Shown here one piece after another: positions 25,835-34,257 of a stretch of 64,000 nucleotides of DNA. Below the pieces are notes generated by a model. The model was not told the origin of the DNA. It saw only the letters and a list, made by a program, of their open reading frames with translations, and ran no database searches. The stretch is from JAVBNW01 sp031551255. Its GTDB lineage: Bacteria; Bacillota; Clostridia; Christensenellales; UBA1750. Location: the NCBI GenBank assembly GCA_031551255.1, contig JAVBNW010000066.1, positions 23,969-87,968 of the forward strand, in the 5' to 3' direction. How positions within the stretch are numbered: the first letter of the stretch is position 1; the number at the start of each line of letters is the position of its first letter. A program made the position numbers and the translations under genes.

Positions 25835-26358
25835 GCCCCCGCCTCCTTTCTAAGCTTTTCCAGAGCGTCGTGCAGCCGCCATTTTACGCGCTGCGGGCTC
25901 GTGCCCATCGCCCGGGCGATTTCATCGTAACTCAGCTCGATGTAGTAGCGCAGAATGACCATGGAGCGCATTTCGGTATCCAGCGCCCGAAGCAGCGCCT
26001 CCACTTGCCCCCGGTCGTCGGTCAGCGCGTGCGCATCCGCGTCGTCCGCAACCCTCTCAAGGGTTTCCGCCTCTATGGGCGCGGGCTTTTTCCTGCGCGT
26101 CTCGTCGATAAACAGGTGGTAAGCCAACTTGAACAACCATGAAGAGAACTTGTTCCCCGATCCGTCGCGGTACTTGTGCACCTTTTCGATCATACGCATC
26201 AGCGCCGTCTGCGCAAGGTCTTTCGCATCCTCCGGATGCCTGGCAAGCTTTAAATAGTAGCGATACAGCGGCGGATGAAAGCGAATGGCGAGCTCCTCCA
26301 TGGCGGAGCGGTCGCCCACGGCGGCGCGCGCAGCGAGCTGTTCGTCGGTTGTGGACAA
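25831..26358 (-). CDS. ECF-type RNA polymerase sigma factor
   Basis: 175 residues; TTG start seven bases after AGGAGG. Region 2 covers about residues 20-90 (AMEELAIRFHPPLYRYYLKL, HPEDAKDLAQTALMRMIEKV, FSSWLFKLAYHLFIDETRR) and region 4 about 115-172 (MVILRYYIELSYDEIARAMGTSPQRVKWRLHDALEKLRKE). It should direct RNA polymerase to a small regulon and is probably held in check by the membrane proteins encoded after it. It is divergent from the isomerase gene at 26487, with 128 bases between them. Confidence 0.9.
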   Translation of the reverse strand: MSTTDEQLAARAAVGDRSAMEELAIRFHPPLYRYYLKLARHPEDAKDLAQTALMRMIEKVHKYRDGSGNKFSSWLFKLAYHLFIDETRRKKPAPIEAETLERVADDADAHALTDDRGQVEALLRALDTEMRSMVILRYYIELSYDEIARAMGTSPQRVKWRLHDALEKLRKEAGA

Positions 26359-26486
26359 CGCACCGCCTCCTTTCGGCTTTCATGCATACAACGGGCGGGA
26401 AGGCGCGGCGGTTGCCGCTATGGGAAAAGTTTTTTTCCTGTGCTATGATAAGAGGAGAGAAATGCCACAACGGAGGAGGAACCCCT

Positions 26487-27332
26487 ATGAGCATGCGCCT
26501 TGGAGGGCCTGTCTTTATCCAATCGGACGATCCTTTAGAACTTGCGAAGGAACACCGCCGCTTAGGCTATCGCGCGGCGTACTGTCCGCCCGATTCCATG
26601 CTGAAAACCAAGGCCGATATCGAGCGGGTGCGCAGCGCGTACGCCGCCCAGGACGTCGCCATCGCCGAGGTTGGCGCGTGGGTCAACGCGCTGGACGCGG
26701 ATGCCCAAAAGGCGAAGGAAAACCGCGCCTATATTGCGGGCCGCCTCACATTGGCGGACGAGCTCGACGCGCGCTGCTGCGTGGATATCGTAGGCTCCCT
26801 GCGCCCGGATAAGTGGGACGGCGCGCACGAGGGCGGCTATTCCGACGAGTTTTTTGATCGGGTCGTGGAGGCGTTCCGCGAAATCATCGACTTGGCAAAA
26901 CCCAAGCGCGCCGCCATGACGTTTGAAACGATGCCGTATTACTTCCTGGACGGCCCCGAAGAATACCTGCGCCTGCTCGCGGCGATCAACCGCCCGGGGG
27001 CGGCCGTACACATCGACATGTGCAACTGCATCTCCAACCCTCGGGATTTTTACCAAAACGGCGACATAACCCGGCGCACGTTTAAGCTGCTGGGCAACCA
27101 GATACGATCCTGCCATTTGAAGGATCTTCGGCTGGACGACGCGGGCGGCACGGTGAAATTCTACGAAACCGTGCTCGGCACCGGCGGGCTGGATATCGCC
27201 GCCTACCTTAGGTGCGCCGACGCGCTGCCCGACTGCCCCGTGATGCTCGAGCACCTGCCGGACGAGGCGACGTACGAAATCGCGCGCAAGCACGCGCTTG
27301 CGATCATGCGGCAAAACGGCATAGCGGGTTAG
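26487..27332 (+). CDS. Xylose-isomerase-like TIM-barrel sugar isomerase/epimerase
   Basis: 281 residues; ATG seven bases after GGAGG. The barrel shows the usual metal-binding sequence: MTFETMPYYFLDGPEEYLRLL, VHIDMCNCISNP, SCHLKDLRL and VMLEHLPDEATYEIARKH, giving Glu, Asp, His and Glu ligands. The family interconverts or opens sugar and sugar-acid substrates (hydroxypyruvate isomerase, tagatose epimerase, inosose dehydratase and others); this member cannot be placed further. An extended -10-like TGCTATGAT lies at 26442-26449. It is a single-gene unit ended by a hairpin at 27379. Confidence 0.85.
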   Translation: MSMRLGGPVFIQSDDPLELAKEHRRLGYRAAYCPPDSMLKTKADIERVRSAYAAQDVAIAEVGAWVNALDADAQKAKENRAYIAGRLTLADELDARCCVDIVGSLRPDKWDGAHEGGYSDEFFDRVVEAFREIIDLAKPKRAAMTFETMPYYFLDGPEEYLRLLAAINRPGAAVHIDMCNCISNPRDFYQNGDITRRTFKLLGNQIRSCHLKDLRLDDAGGTVKFYETVLGTGGLDIAAYLRCADALPDCPVMLEHLPDEATYEIARKHALAIMRQNGIAG

Positions 27333-27378
27333 CGAAAAACGCCCCATGCCAAAGCAAAAAGGCATAAAGGCGCAACAA

Positions 27379-27408
27379 AGTGCCGTTGGAAACGCATCCA
27401 ACGGCACT
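27379..27408 (+). terminator. Hairpin terminator after the isomerase gene
   Basis: A 12-bp perfect stem AGTGCCGTTGGA with 6-base loop, 46 bases after the stop. It has only a modest T content downstream. Confidence 0.65.
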
Positions 27409-27462
27409 GACTATTTGCGAATGAGAAGCGAAAGAGCCGCGGGTTATGCTTACACTGCGGAG

Positions 27463-28011
27463 TTATAACGAAAACTTTTCTTTTATCTTTTTTGCAACGA
27501 TATTAGGTAAAAGATTTGAATTATCAATCTTTATATAATTTTCAAGCAAAATTTCTCCGTCATTACTTACAAGCCTAACCTTTTTGTCAGTATCAATCAA
27601 GTGTTTATCAGAGTTTTCTATATCTCTTTTGGTCGGTTTGTGAAGTAGTCGGTTTTCGGTTTTGTTACGCTGAAGCCGAATTTCTTGCGAAGCCACCAAT
27701 TCCACATAAAAAATTTCCGCGTTAACCTCTTTAAAATGTTTGGTTATGGAATTTAAGGAATCCTCCCAATCGGGTTCTGCATCAAAATTTACGCAAACAG
27801 TAACAATTAAACCATAATTGTCCGACTTGGGAAATTCTTCATAAATAACATCCTTTAATCTGTCCGAAGCAAAATCATCTCCGAAATGTTTGAACATAAA
27901 CTCATACATAACATGATTGTGAAACAACCGCAAATCGGTTATTTTTTCCAGCTCCTGCCCGACAGTCATTTTGCCGACGGCAAGGTTGCCCATTAAAATT
28001 ACTAATTTCAT
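27463..28011 (-). CDS. P-loop kinase-like protein, AT-rich island
   Basis: 182 residues from ATG 28011, with GGAGG five bases ahead. The N-terminal Walker A is LMGNLAVGKMTVGQEL, and HNHVMYEFMF and a C-terminal KIDNSNL segment fit shikimate/adenylate-kinase-like phosphotransferases. The substrate is unknown. The gene is strikingly richer in A/T than its surroundings (many AAA, AAT and TTT codons), which points to recent acquisition from a low-GC Firmicute. It stands alone with no mobile element beside it. Confidence 0.8.
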   Translation of the reverse strand: MKLVILMGNLAVGKMTVGQELEKITDLRLFHNHVMYEFMFKHFGDDFASDRLKDVIYEEFPKSDNYGLIVTVCVNFDAEPDWEDSLNSITKHFKEVNAEIFYVELVASQEIRLQRNKTENRLLHKPTKRDIENSDKHLIDTDKKVRLVSNDGEILLENYIKIDNSNLLPNIVAKKIKEKFSL

Positions 28012-28199
28012 TTTATCCTCCACATAAAACATCAATACCCCGCACTGTTTAAATAAGATCATACCATAATAAGGCGCCCTTATCCATCATCTCGGTCAAT
28101 ATGCATAAAACCGAGGCAACCTACATCGGCCGCCCCGGCTTAATACTTTCATATATCTCTACCTAAAACCATGCAGAACCTATGTCCCGGCAAAACCTG

Positions 28200-28628
28200 C
28201 TACCACGCGTGCGCGCAGGCGGTCTTGGCGAGCTCCAGCATGGTGGGGTAGCCGCTGAGCACGCCGCGGTCGTCCACAAAATCGATGGCCAAATCCGGAC
28301 ACTCGCTGCGTATGCGCCCGATGGTTTCGCTTTCCCTGATGGTGGAAGGAACGTCGGCGACCATACGCTTGGCGCCGTGGCAGCGTATGTGCTCTACCGC
28401 GACCGTGGCGGGATCGTCGTTATAGTAAACCGTCATTTCCGCCCCCGCACTGCGGGCGGCGACGAACAGTTTTTCAAGCTCGGCCCCGGGGTTTTCCCGA
28501 AGCGCTCTGCGCGGCTTGACGCCGATCACCTTCAAAGGCCTTCCCTCGCTTTGGGCGATTTCCTCCCCCGCCCAAATCAACCGTTGGTATGCACACCTTT
28601 CAGACATCAACACGAGAACTTCCTGCAC
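28200..28628 (-). CDS. Universal-stress-protein-like Rossmann protein
   Basis: 142 residues; GTG start eight bases after AAGGGGG. Alternating strands and helices (MQEVLVLMSERCAYQRLIWAG, GRPLKVIGVKP, AGAEMTVYYNDDPATVAVEH, AKRMVADVP, DLAIDFVDDRG) suggest an alpha/beta nucleotide-binding fold like the USP or PP-loop-like families. No Walker-type GxxGxG(S/T) ATP motif of USPA is clear. No partner gene is obvious; it lies between the acquired kinase and the rnr terminator. Function is unknown. Confidence 0.5.
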   Translation of the reverse strand: MQEVLVLMSERCAYQRLIWAGEEIAQSEGRPLKVIGVKPRRALRENPGAELEKLFVAARSAGAEMTVYYNDDPATVAVEHIRCHGAKRMVADVPSTIRESETIGRIRSECPDLAIDFVDDRGVLSGYPTMLELAKTACAHAW

Positions 28629-28777
28629 GGTAAGAGCCCCCTTTCCGGATCATCTGAAAATGTAACCGACCGGTTTACGGTCGTTCCGCTCATCGTCTTG
28701 TGACGATGGTAACAAGGAAATGCGGCGCAAATGCGGCCTTGCCTCTATAGCAATATGGATGTTTCGAGCAAAAAAAG

Positions 28778-28798
28778 ACCGATGGACGAGCCATCGGT
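28778..28798 (-). terminator. Rho-independent terminator of rnr
   Basis: 8-bp stem ACCGATGG/CCATCGGT with 5-base loop, followed on the minus strand by C and seven T. It sits 68 bases after the rnr stop. Confidence 0.9.
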
Positions 28799-28865
28799 TC
28801 ATTTAGGGAAGAGCAGTGCTTGCACCTATTGTATAACGCAGCCCGCGCCGGATGAAACATCGAAT

Positions 28866-30965
28866 TTATTCGGCAACGGAAAACTCTATTTTCCATTGCT
28901 CCACATCCACGGATTCGCACCGCACCAAGACTTTGTCGCCCAGGCGGAACATATGCCCGGTTCTGCGGCTCTTGATGCAGTATTGCCCCTCCACCAGCGC
29001 GTAAGAATCGTCCGTAAGCGAGCGCAGCGGCACCATGCCCGACACGGTGTTGGGCAGATCCACAAAAAAACCGGTGGCGATCGCGCCGGAAACCACGCCC
29101 TCGAAGCTCTCGCCGACGTGCGCGCTCATGTACTCGGCCTTCTTCAGGCTGTCCCAATCCATCTCCGCGCCGGAAGCCGCGGTTTCCCGCTCGGAGCAGT
29201 GCGCCGCCGCCTCGGGGGCAAACGCCGCAAGCTCGGCCCCTCTGTCCTCGTCGAGTTCTCCTGCGAGCTGCATCCCCAGCACCCTGTGGATGAACAGATC
29301 CGGATATCGGCGGATCGGAGAGGTAAAGTGGCAGTAATCCTTCAGTGCCAGGCCAAAGTGCCCCTGATTGCGCGCATCGTAGCGCGCGCGCTGCATAGAG
29401 CGCAGCATGAGCGTGGAGAGCATCGTTTCCTCGGGCCGGCCCTTCGCCTGCCCAAGCAACGCCTGCAGATGCTTGGGGTGCACGCCGTGTTTGCCGACCT
29501 TGAGCGCATAGCCAAGGTTCGTTGCAAGCGCGGCATACGCCTTTATTTTTTCGGCGCCGGGCTCGCCGTGTACGCGATACAAAAACGGTAGGTCTAAATT
29601 AACGGCATGCTGAGCGACGACTTCGTTGGCGAGCAGCATGCATTCCTCGATGATGCGGTTGGAGACGCCCCGCTCGGCGGCCTCTACGCTGACCGCCCTG
29701 CCCTCGCCATCGAGGCGTATGTCGGCCTCCGGCAGGTTAAAGTCGATCGACCCCCTGCGATCCCGCCGCGCTGCAAGCACGGCCGCGAGGCGCTCAAGAA
29801 GCCCGAGAAGCTCTCCATGAGAGCCGAGCTTCTCGCGAGCGGCGTCGTCGCCTTCCAGCAGCGCGGTAACATCCGTATACGTAAGCCGCCCGTGCGAGCA
29901 AATGACGCTGCGCGAAAGGCGGTAGTCGGTCACGTCGCCGGTACTTTTATCGATATCCATGATGCAGCTGAACGCGAGCCGGGGCTCGCCGGGCATCAGC
30001 GAACAAATACCGTTGGAAAGCTCCTCCGGCAGCATCGGCAGCACGGTGCTAAGCAGGTATACCGACGTTGCGCGATCGTACGCGTCTCGGTCGATGGGCG
30101 AGTGCGGGCGCACATAGTGGCTCACGTCGGCGATGTGCACATGCAGGCGATAGCCGCCGGGAATCTCCTGCGCATACACGGCATCGTCGAAGTCCTTCGC
30201 GGTTTCTCCATCGATCGTCACGCAGGGCTGATCGGTAAAGTCTTCGCGGCCCTTGCGCGCCTTCGCGGTCACATGTTTGGGCAGGGCGCGGGCCTCCTCA
30301 AGCGCGGCGTCGGAAAACTTTTCCTCCAGGCCGTGCGAGCGGATGATCGCGCGCAGTTGGGTGCTGCTGTCGCCGCTCTTGCCCAGCACTTCGACGATCC
30401 GCGCCTGCGGCTCGTAGGGAGCATCCCAATCTTCCACCTCGGCCACGACCTGATCGCCCGGCGCCGCCCCCGCCGTGCCGCTCGCGGGAATGTGAAGCCG
30501 CGCGTGGATGCGCTGATCGCCGGGCACGACGATGCAATCGCCGCCTTTACCCGTTTCCATCGTGCCGATCACCGTGCCGTTTGCGTGGACGAGGATCGAC
30601 TCCACCGTGCCCACAAACCTACCATCCGGGCGGTCTTTAATGGTTGCGAGAACCGCGTCGCCGTGAAGCGCGCCGCTGTTGCCCGTAAGCAGCGCATCCT
30701 TTTCTCTGCCTTCGCTCACGAGAAACGCGTGCCCGCTGCCCGTCGCCTGCACCCTGGCATACGTAAGCCCCAATTCGCCGGGCCGCATGATGCGCTTTTT
30801 CGCGCTGAGCATGAGCTTCCCTTCGGCAAAAAGCTCGTCAAGAGCCTCGCCGATTTCCTTGGCGGGAATATCGCCAAACCTTGCGGGCAGGTCGCTTACC
30901 TTAAGTTTTTTACCCGCCTGCGAGCATAGTTCTTCGATTTGTCTTTTGAGTTTCGCTTTTTCCAT
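28866..30965 (-). CDS. rnr: Ribonuclease R
   Basis: 699 residues from ATG 30965 (AAGGA ahead). Order: N-terminal winged helix (about 1-65), cold-shock OB domains (about 65-215), RNB catalytic domain (about 235-570) with TIDGETAKDFDDAVYA supplying the metal-binding Asp residues and HFTSPIRRYPDLFIHR near its end, and an S1 domain (about 615-699). It degrades structured RNA 3' to 5' in the cytoplasm and takes part in rRNA/mRNA turnover and trans-translation. secG lies upstream, the usual Firmicute order, but here the two are separated by a terminator and a palindromic region, so rnr probably has its own promoter. smpB, often next, is absent. Confidence 0.95.
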   Translation of the reverse strand: MEKAKLKRQIEELCSQAGKKLKVSDLPARFGDIPAKEIGEALDELFAEGKLMLSAKKRIMRPGELGLTYARVQATGSGHAFLVSEGREKDALLTGNSGALHGDAVLATIKDRPDGRFVGTVESILVHANGTVIGTMETGKGGDCIVVPGDQRIHARLHIPASGTAGAAPGDQVVAEVEDWDAPYEPQARIVEVLGKSGDSSTQLRAIIRSHGLEEKFSDAALEEARALPKHVTAKARKGREDFTDQPCVTIDGETAKDFDDAVYAQEIPGGYRLHVHIADVSHYVRPHSPIDRDAYDRATSVYLLSTVLPMLPEELSNGICSLMPGEPRLAFSCIMDIDKSTGDVTDYRLSRSVICSHGRLTYTDVTALLEGDDAAREKLGSHGELLGLLERLAAVLAARRDRRGSIDFNLPEADIRLDGEGRAVSVEAAERGVSNRIIEECMLLANEVVAQHAVNLDLPFLYRVHGEPGAEKIKAYAALATNLGYALKVGKHGVHPKHLQALLGQAKGRPEETMLSTLMLRSMQRARYDARNQGHFGLALKDYCHFTSPIRRYPDLFIHRVLGMQLAGELDEDRGAELAAFAPEAAAHCSERETAASGAEMDWDSLKKAEYMSAHVGESFEGVVSGAIATGFFVDLPNTVSGMVPLRSLTDDSYALVEGQYCIKSRRTGHMFRLGDKVLVRCESVDVEQWKIEFSVAE

Positions 30966-30990
30966 GTAACTGTCCTTCCGTATACTACGT

Positions 30991-31239
30991 CCTGCTGACA
31001 CCAACGCTCAGCGCCGTTTTTCGCCCGTTTTTCGTGCCTGACTTTGTTGCCGTCGATTGCCTTCGGCTGGAAGCGTTGCCTACGGCAACGCCGGTTAAGG
31101 CCTCGGCAAGGCTGTTCGCAGCCCAGCGTAGCTGCCGGCATTTCACGCCGAAGGCGTATCCCGAAGGGTTGCCGCCTTCCTGCGCCTCATCAGGCGCAAA
31201 ACCAGCTCGAAATTTAGCATTTCGGATTATGTCAACAGG
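30991..31239. repeat. Imperfect nested-palindrome region between rnr and secG
   Basis: Outer arms CCTGCTGACACCA (30991-31003) and TTATGTCAACAGG (31227-31239) match at 10 of 13 positions as inverted repeats. The core has a perfect small hairpin CGTTGCC-TAC-GGCAACG (31074-31090) followed by CCGG. The layout resembles the elements at 24111 and 47069, though the sequence differs. No gene is visible in this 358-base gap. Confidence 0.45.
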
Positions 31240-31288
31240 TCCTAGACCATAAAACTACCATATTGGGTTTGCGCAGAAAATGAAACGA

Positions 31289-31305
31289 CCGGGCATCAAG
31301 CCCGG
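31289..31305 (-). terminator. Terminator of secG
   Basis: CCGGGC/GCCCGG stem with 5-base loop, followed on the minus strand by TCGTTTCATTTT, 19 bases after the secG stop. Confidence 0.8.
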
Positions 31306-31323
31306 CCGCAATCGCCGTAAACA

Positions 31324-31578
31324 TTACGCCACGGGTATCTTTTGGATGAGCAGCATAACCAGCGCAAGCACGATGAATACCACGGCGCAGATCTTGGTAA
31401 GCCTTTCTAGAAGCCCCTCGATGGAGCGCGCCTTGCGCTTGCCGAAAAAAGTTTCCGCTCCGCCCGCGATCGCGCCCGAGAGCCCTGCCTGCTTGCCCTG
31501 CTGCGCGAGAACCAAAACGATTAGCCCTATCGCGAAGACGATTAGCAGGATGTTGAGAAACCATTGAAGCACGATCAT
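31324..31578 (-). CDS. secG: Preprotein translocase subunit SecG
   Basis: 84 residues with two membrane segments (about 4-25 and 60-80) flanking the conserved loop LVLAQQGKQAGLSGAIAGGAETFFGKRKARSIEGLLERLT. SecG joins SecYE in the plasma membrane and helps SecA-driven export. GGGAG stands ten bases before the ATG. A good promoter lies at 31613-31641 and a terminator follows, so it is a single-gene unit upstream of rnr, as in many Firmicutes. Confidence 0.95.
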   Translation of the reverse strand: MIVLQWFLNILLIVFAIGLIVLVLAQQGKQAGLSGAIAGGAETFFGKRKARSIEGLLERLTKICAVVFIVLALVMLLIQKIPVA

Positions 31579-31612
31579 GGAACGTTCACTCCCATTTTTA
31601 GATAGCTTGCCT

Positions 31613-31641
31613 AGTATAGCACGCTTTCATGCGCATGACAA
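31613..31641 (-). promoter_or_regulatory. Sigma-A promoter of secG
   Basis: Minus strand TTGTCA (31636-31641), 17 bases, TATACT (31613-31618), 35 bases before the start codon. Confidence 0.82.
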
Positions 31642-31685
31642 GTTAAAACAAAGCTCGTCCGCACACCATGCGCGACGCGAAAAAA

Positions 31686-31703
31686 GGAAGGCCGAAACCT
31701 TCC
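31686..31703 (-). terminator. Terminator with run of T on the minus strand
   Basis: GGAAGG/CCTTCC stem with 6-base loop and six T following on the minus strand. It is the likely end of the transcript from the isomerase gene at 32992. Confidence 0.82.
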
Positions 31704-31708
31704 TCAGC

Positions 31709-31736
31709 GCGATGACAAACTGTGGTTTGTCATCGC
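31709..31736. repeat. Perfect 12-bp hairpin
   Basis: GCGATGACAAAC and its exact complement with a 4-base loop, just upstream of the terminator at 31686 in the minus direction. Together they form a double hairpin at a transcript 3' end. Confidence 0.7.
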
Positions 31737-32026
31737 GGCAAAGTCCTTAAACCGACTGCGTCATTTCCGACCGGACTTGCATACCAGCCGGTATGAGCCT
31801 GCGGTCGTACACGTCGACCCTCAGTTCATGCGGGCTCCCGCCTCGCTCCCATGTGCGCACTGCGCACGCTCGGCTCCGGCCCCCGGCTCTTTTCAGGCGG
31901 GGCCTCGGCCCCGCACCCCTAGCAGGAACGTGAAATCGAGGCGTTCTGCTTCTTGTATCGTTGTTGCCTTGTTCAAAACGCTCGCAGCCGGAATGGCGCG
32001 GCATACGCAACCTTTTCAGCGTGTGC
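31737..32026. other. 290-base transcribed 3' region, no gene recognised
   Basis: Lies between the isomerase stop and the double hairpin. It contains a GC hairpin (GGGGCC-TC-GGCCCC near 31901) and minus-strand codons that could pass for protein, but there is no ribosome site or family match. A long 3' untranslated region or a relic is possible. Confidence 0.35.
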
Positions 32027-32992
32027 TTAAGCCCACCACATGCCGCCCGTCTCCTCGAAGCACAGGCACTCCTTGAGCATGGCGATGGCCTTGGTAAGCC
32101 CCTCGTTCACCGACATCAGAGAATCCTCGTGCTCGATGGAGAGAACGTCGTCATAGCCTACCATGCGCAGGTTGGAAACCATATCCTTCCAAACCTCGGC
32201 GCCGTGGCCGTAGCCTACCGAACGGAATACCCAGCCGCGGTTGATCTCATCGCTGTAGTGCTTGGTATCCAGCACGCCGTTGCGCCCGGCGTTGATCGGG
32301 TCGATGCGGGTATCCTTCGCGTGGAAATAGTAGATCGCATCGGCCAGATAGCGAATCGCGCTGCAAGGATCGATGCCCTGCCAGAAAAGGTGGCTCGGGT
32401 CGAAATTCGCCCCGATGGCCGGGCCGACCGCCGCGCGCAGCTTCATAAGCGTTTCGGGGTTGTATACGCAGAAACTCGGGTGCATTTCCAGCGCGATGCG
32501 GGTGACTCCGTGTTCTTTGGCGAACTTGGCCATTTTGTCCCAATACGGAATCAGCACGTCGTTCCACTGGTATTCGAGAATCTTTTGATTGTCCTCCGGC
32601 CACGGCACGGTTACCCAGTTGGGCATGGCATCGCCGGGAGCCCCGCCAGGGCAGCCGGAAAAGCCCACGATGCGGTCGATGCCCACTTCGCCCGCCAGGC
32701 GGATGGTGTTTTCAAGGTCCGTCTGAAAGCCCGCGGCAATATCCTTATCGGGGTGAACGTAGTTGCCGTGCACGGAAAACGCGGAGAGCTTGAGGCCATA
32801 TTGCTCGTAAGAATCCTTAAAAGCCTTGACTTTGGCCTTGTCTCCCAGCAGTTCGGCGGGCTTGCAGTGCGCGTTGCCCGGGTAACCGCCGGTGCCGATT
32901 TCAACCTCTTGCACGCCCAGGCCGGATAGGTATTTGCAGACATCGCTCAGGGACTTTTGGCCCAGCAGCACCGTCATAACGCCAAGTTTCAT
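32027..32992 (-). CDS. Sugar phosphate isomerase/epimerase family TIM barrel
   Basis: 321 residues, GAGGAGG five bases before the ATG. The start MKLGVMTVLLGQKSLSDVCKYLSGLGVQEVEIGTGGYP and the metal-site segments IALEMHPSFCVYNPET, GANFDPSHLFWQGIDP, YYFHAKDTRIDP and VLSIEHEDSLMSVNEG are typical of the IolE/hydroxypyruvate-isomerase-like group. It should act on a keto- or inositol-type sugar in the cytoplasm; the substrate is not evident. It is a single-gene unit with its terminator at 31686. Confidence 0.88.
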   Translation of the reverse strand: MKLGVMTVLLGQKSLSDVCKYLSGLGVQEVEIGTGGYPGNAHCKPAELLGDKAKVKAFKDSYEQYGLKLSAFSVHGNYVHPDKDIAAGFQTDLENTIRLAGEVGIDRIVGFSGCPGGAPGDAMPNWVTVPWPEDNQKILEYQWNDVLIPYWDKMAKFAKEHGVTRIALEMHPSFCVYNPETLMKLRAAVGPAIGANFDPSHLFWQGIDPCSAIRYLADAIYYFHAKDTRIDPINAGRNGVLDTKHYSDEINRGWVFRSVGYGHGAEVWKDMVSNLRMVGYDDVLSIEHEDSLMSVNEGLTKAIAMLKECLCFEETGGMWWA

Positions 32993-33216
32993 GGGAACCC
33001 TCCTCTTTTTAACAATCCATTTCCAATAGTATAAACCATCCTCTCGGGAAAGAAAAGGAGGCGCGGTAAAAGCAAGCGTCTGTAGAAACGCTTTCGCCTG
33101 ATATTTGGCAATCCTCCCTTTCCTTTCTAAAGCTGGGCATGGTATACTTAGTGCCAGTATAATGATAGATGTGGCGGCTCAAGGAAAAGCGCGCCGCCCA
33201 AAAAGGAGAGGTCGCT

Positions 33217-34257
33217 TTGGACATCTCTGCGTTTTTAGCCGAGGTATGCGCGGCGCCCGGTCTTCCCGGCATGGAAGGGCCTGTCGCCGTGTGCATCGCC
33301 GAAGCTTTCCGGGGTGCCGGTGGAGAGGTTTCTTCCGACGCGCTGGGCAACGTGTTTGCCGTGCTGGGCGATGGCGGCCCAACTGTGCTTCTGTGCGCGC
33401 ATATGGACGAGATCGGCCTGATCGCGACGGGGTTTGACGAGCGTGCCGGGGTTACGTTCGGCACGATGGGCGGGGTAGACCCGCGCATTTTGCCGGGCAT
33501 GGAAGTCACCATTCACGGGCGCGAGCCGGTGTACGGCGTCATCGGCGTCAAACCGCCCCATCTGACGGACGGCGCGCAAAAGGCCCCCAAGATCAAGGAA
33601 CTGCGCATCGACACGGGGCTTGCGCGCGACGCGCTTGCAAAGCTTGTCGGGGTCGGCGATCCGATCTCCTTCAAGGCCCCCGTAACGCGGCTGATGAACG
33701 GCCGCATCGCGGGCAAGTCGTTTGACGACCGCGCGTGCGTTGCCGCGCTTTTGTGTGCAATGGAAGAACTAAAAAATACAAATCTCTCGTGCCGCGCGGT
33801 GTTTTGCGCTACGGTGGCCGAAGAAGTCGGCTCGCGCGGGGCTATGACGGCGGGCTACGGGGTGAATCCCGATATGGCGGTTGCGCTGGATGTTACGCAT
33901 GGCCCTTGCCCCGGCGCAGAGCGGTTTGAAACGTTCCCGCTCGATTCCGTAACGATGGTGAAAGGCCCCCTTCTTCACCCGGCGATGTGTGAAAGGCTCG
34001 CAAGCGCCGCGGAAGCCTGCGGCGTAAAGGTAGAGATCGAAACCGCAGCGAGGCTGACCTACACCGATGCCGACATGCTGCAAACCGCGCGGGAAGGGGT
34101 GCCCACGGCGCTCTTGTCCGTGCCGCTTTCCTACATGCACACGACGGTGGAAACCATCAGCGAAAAAACAGTTAGGGAGGCGGGTCGCCTGCTCGCGCAG
34201 TTTATCAAGGGCATCGGCCCGGACTGGGGGGATTGGCTATGCTTCAAAGACTGTTAG
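33217..34257 (+). CDS. M42 family metallo-aminopeptidase, first of three
   Basis: 346 residues; the TTG at 33217 follows AAAGGAGAGG, better than the ATG at 33169. Glutamyl-aminopeptidase/endoglucanase-like (PepA/FrvX, M42) features: LLCAHMDEIGL, GKSFDDRACV, CATVAEEVGSRGAM, VALDVTHG and SYMHTTVETI supply the two-zinc site and catalytic Glu. These enzymes form large tetrahedral assemblies that trim peptides in the cytoplasm. Its end overlaps the next M42 gene by 19 bases. A TATAAT at 33158-33163 could be the operon -10, with no good -35. Confidence 0.9.
   Translation: MDISAFLAEVCAAPGLPGMEGPVAVCIAEAFRGAGGEVSSDALGNVFAVLGDGGPTVLLCAHMDEIGLIATGFDERAGVTFGTMGGVDPRILPGMEVTIHGREPVYGVIGVKPPHLTDGAQKAPKIKELRIDTGLARDALAKLVGVGDPISFKAPVTRLMNGRIAGKSFDDRACVAALLCAMEELKNTNLSCRAVFCATVAEEVGSRGAMTAGYGVNPDMAVALDVTHGPCPGAERFETFPLDSVTMVKGPLLHPAMCERLASAAEACGVKVEIETAARLTYTDADMLQTAREGVPTALLSVPLSYMHTTVETISEKTVREAGRLLAQFIKGIGPDWGDWLCFKDC

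Noticed and set aside
29607..30929. A 440-codon plus-strand frame opposite rnr
   Set aside because: Shadow of RNase R; no ribosome site and no recognisable domain.
31747..32010. A minus-strand 87-codon frame ending VDVYDRRLIPAGMQVRSEM
   Set aside because: The tail looks protein-like but the rest is Arg/Gly-rich and there is no ribosome site; it may be a relic, but I cannot support a gene.
32027..32929. A long plus-strand frame opposite the isomerase gene
   Set aside because: Shadow frame; the minus-strand barrel has metal-site motifs and a good ribosome site.
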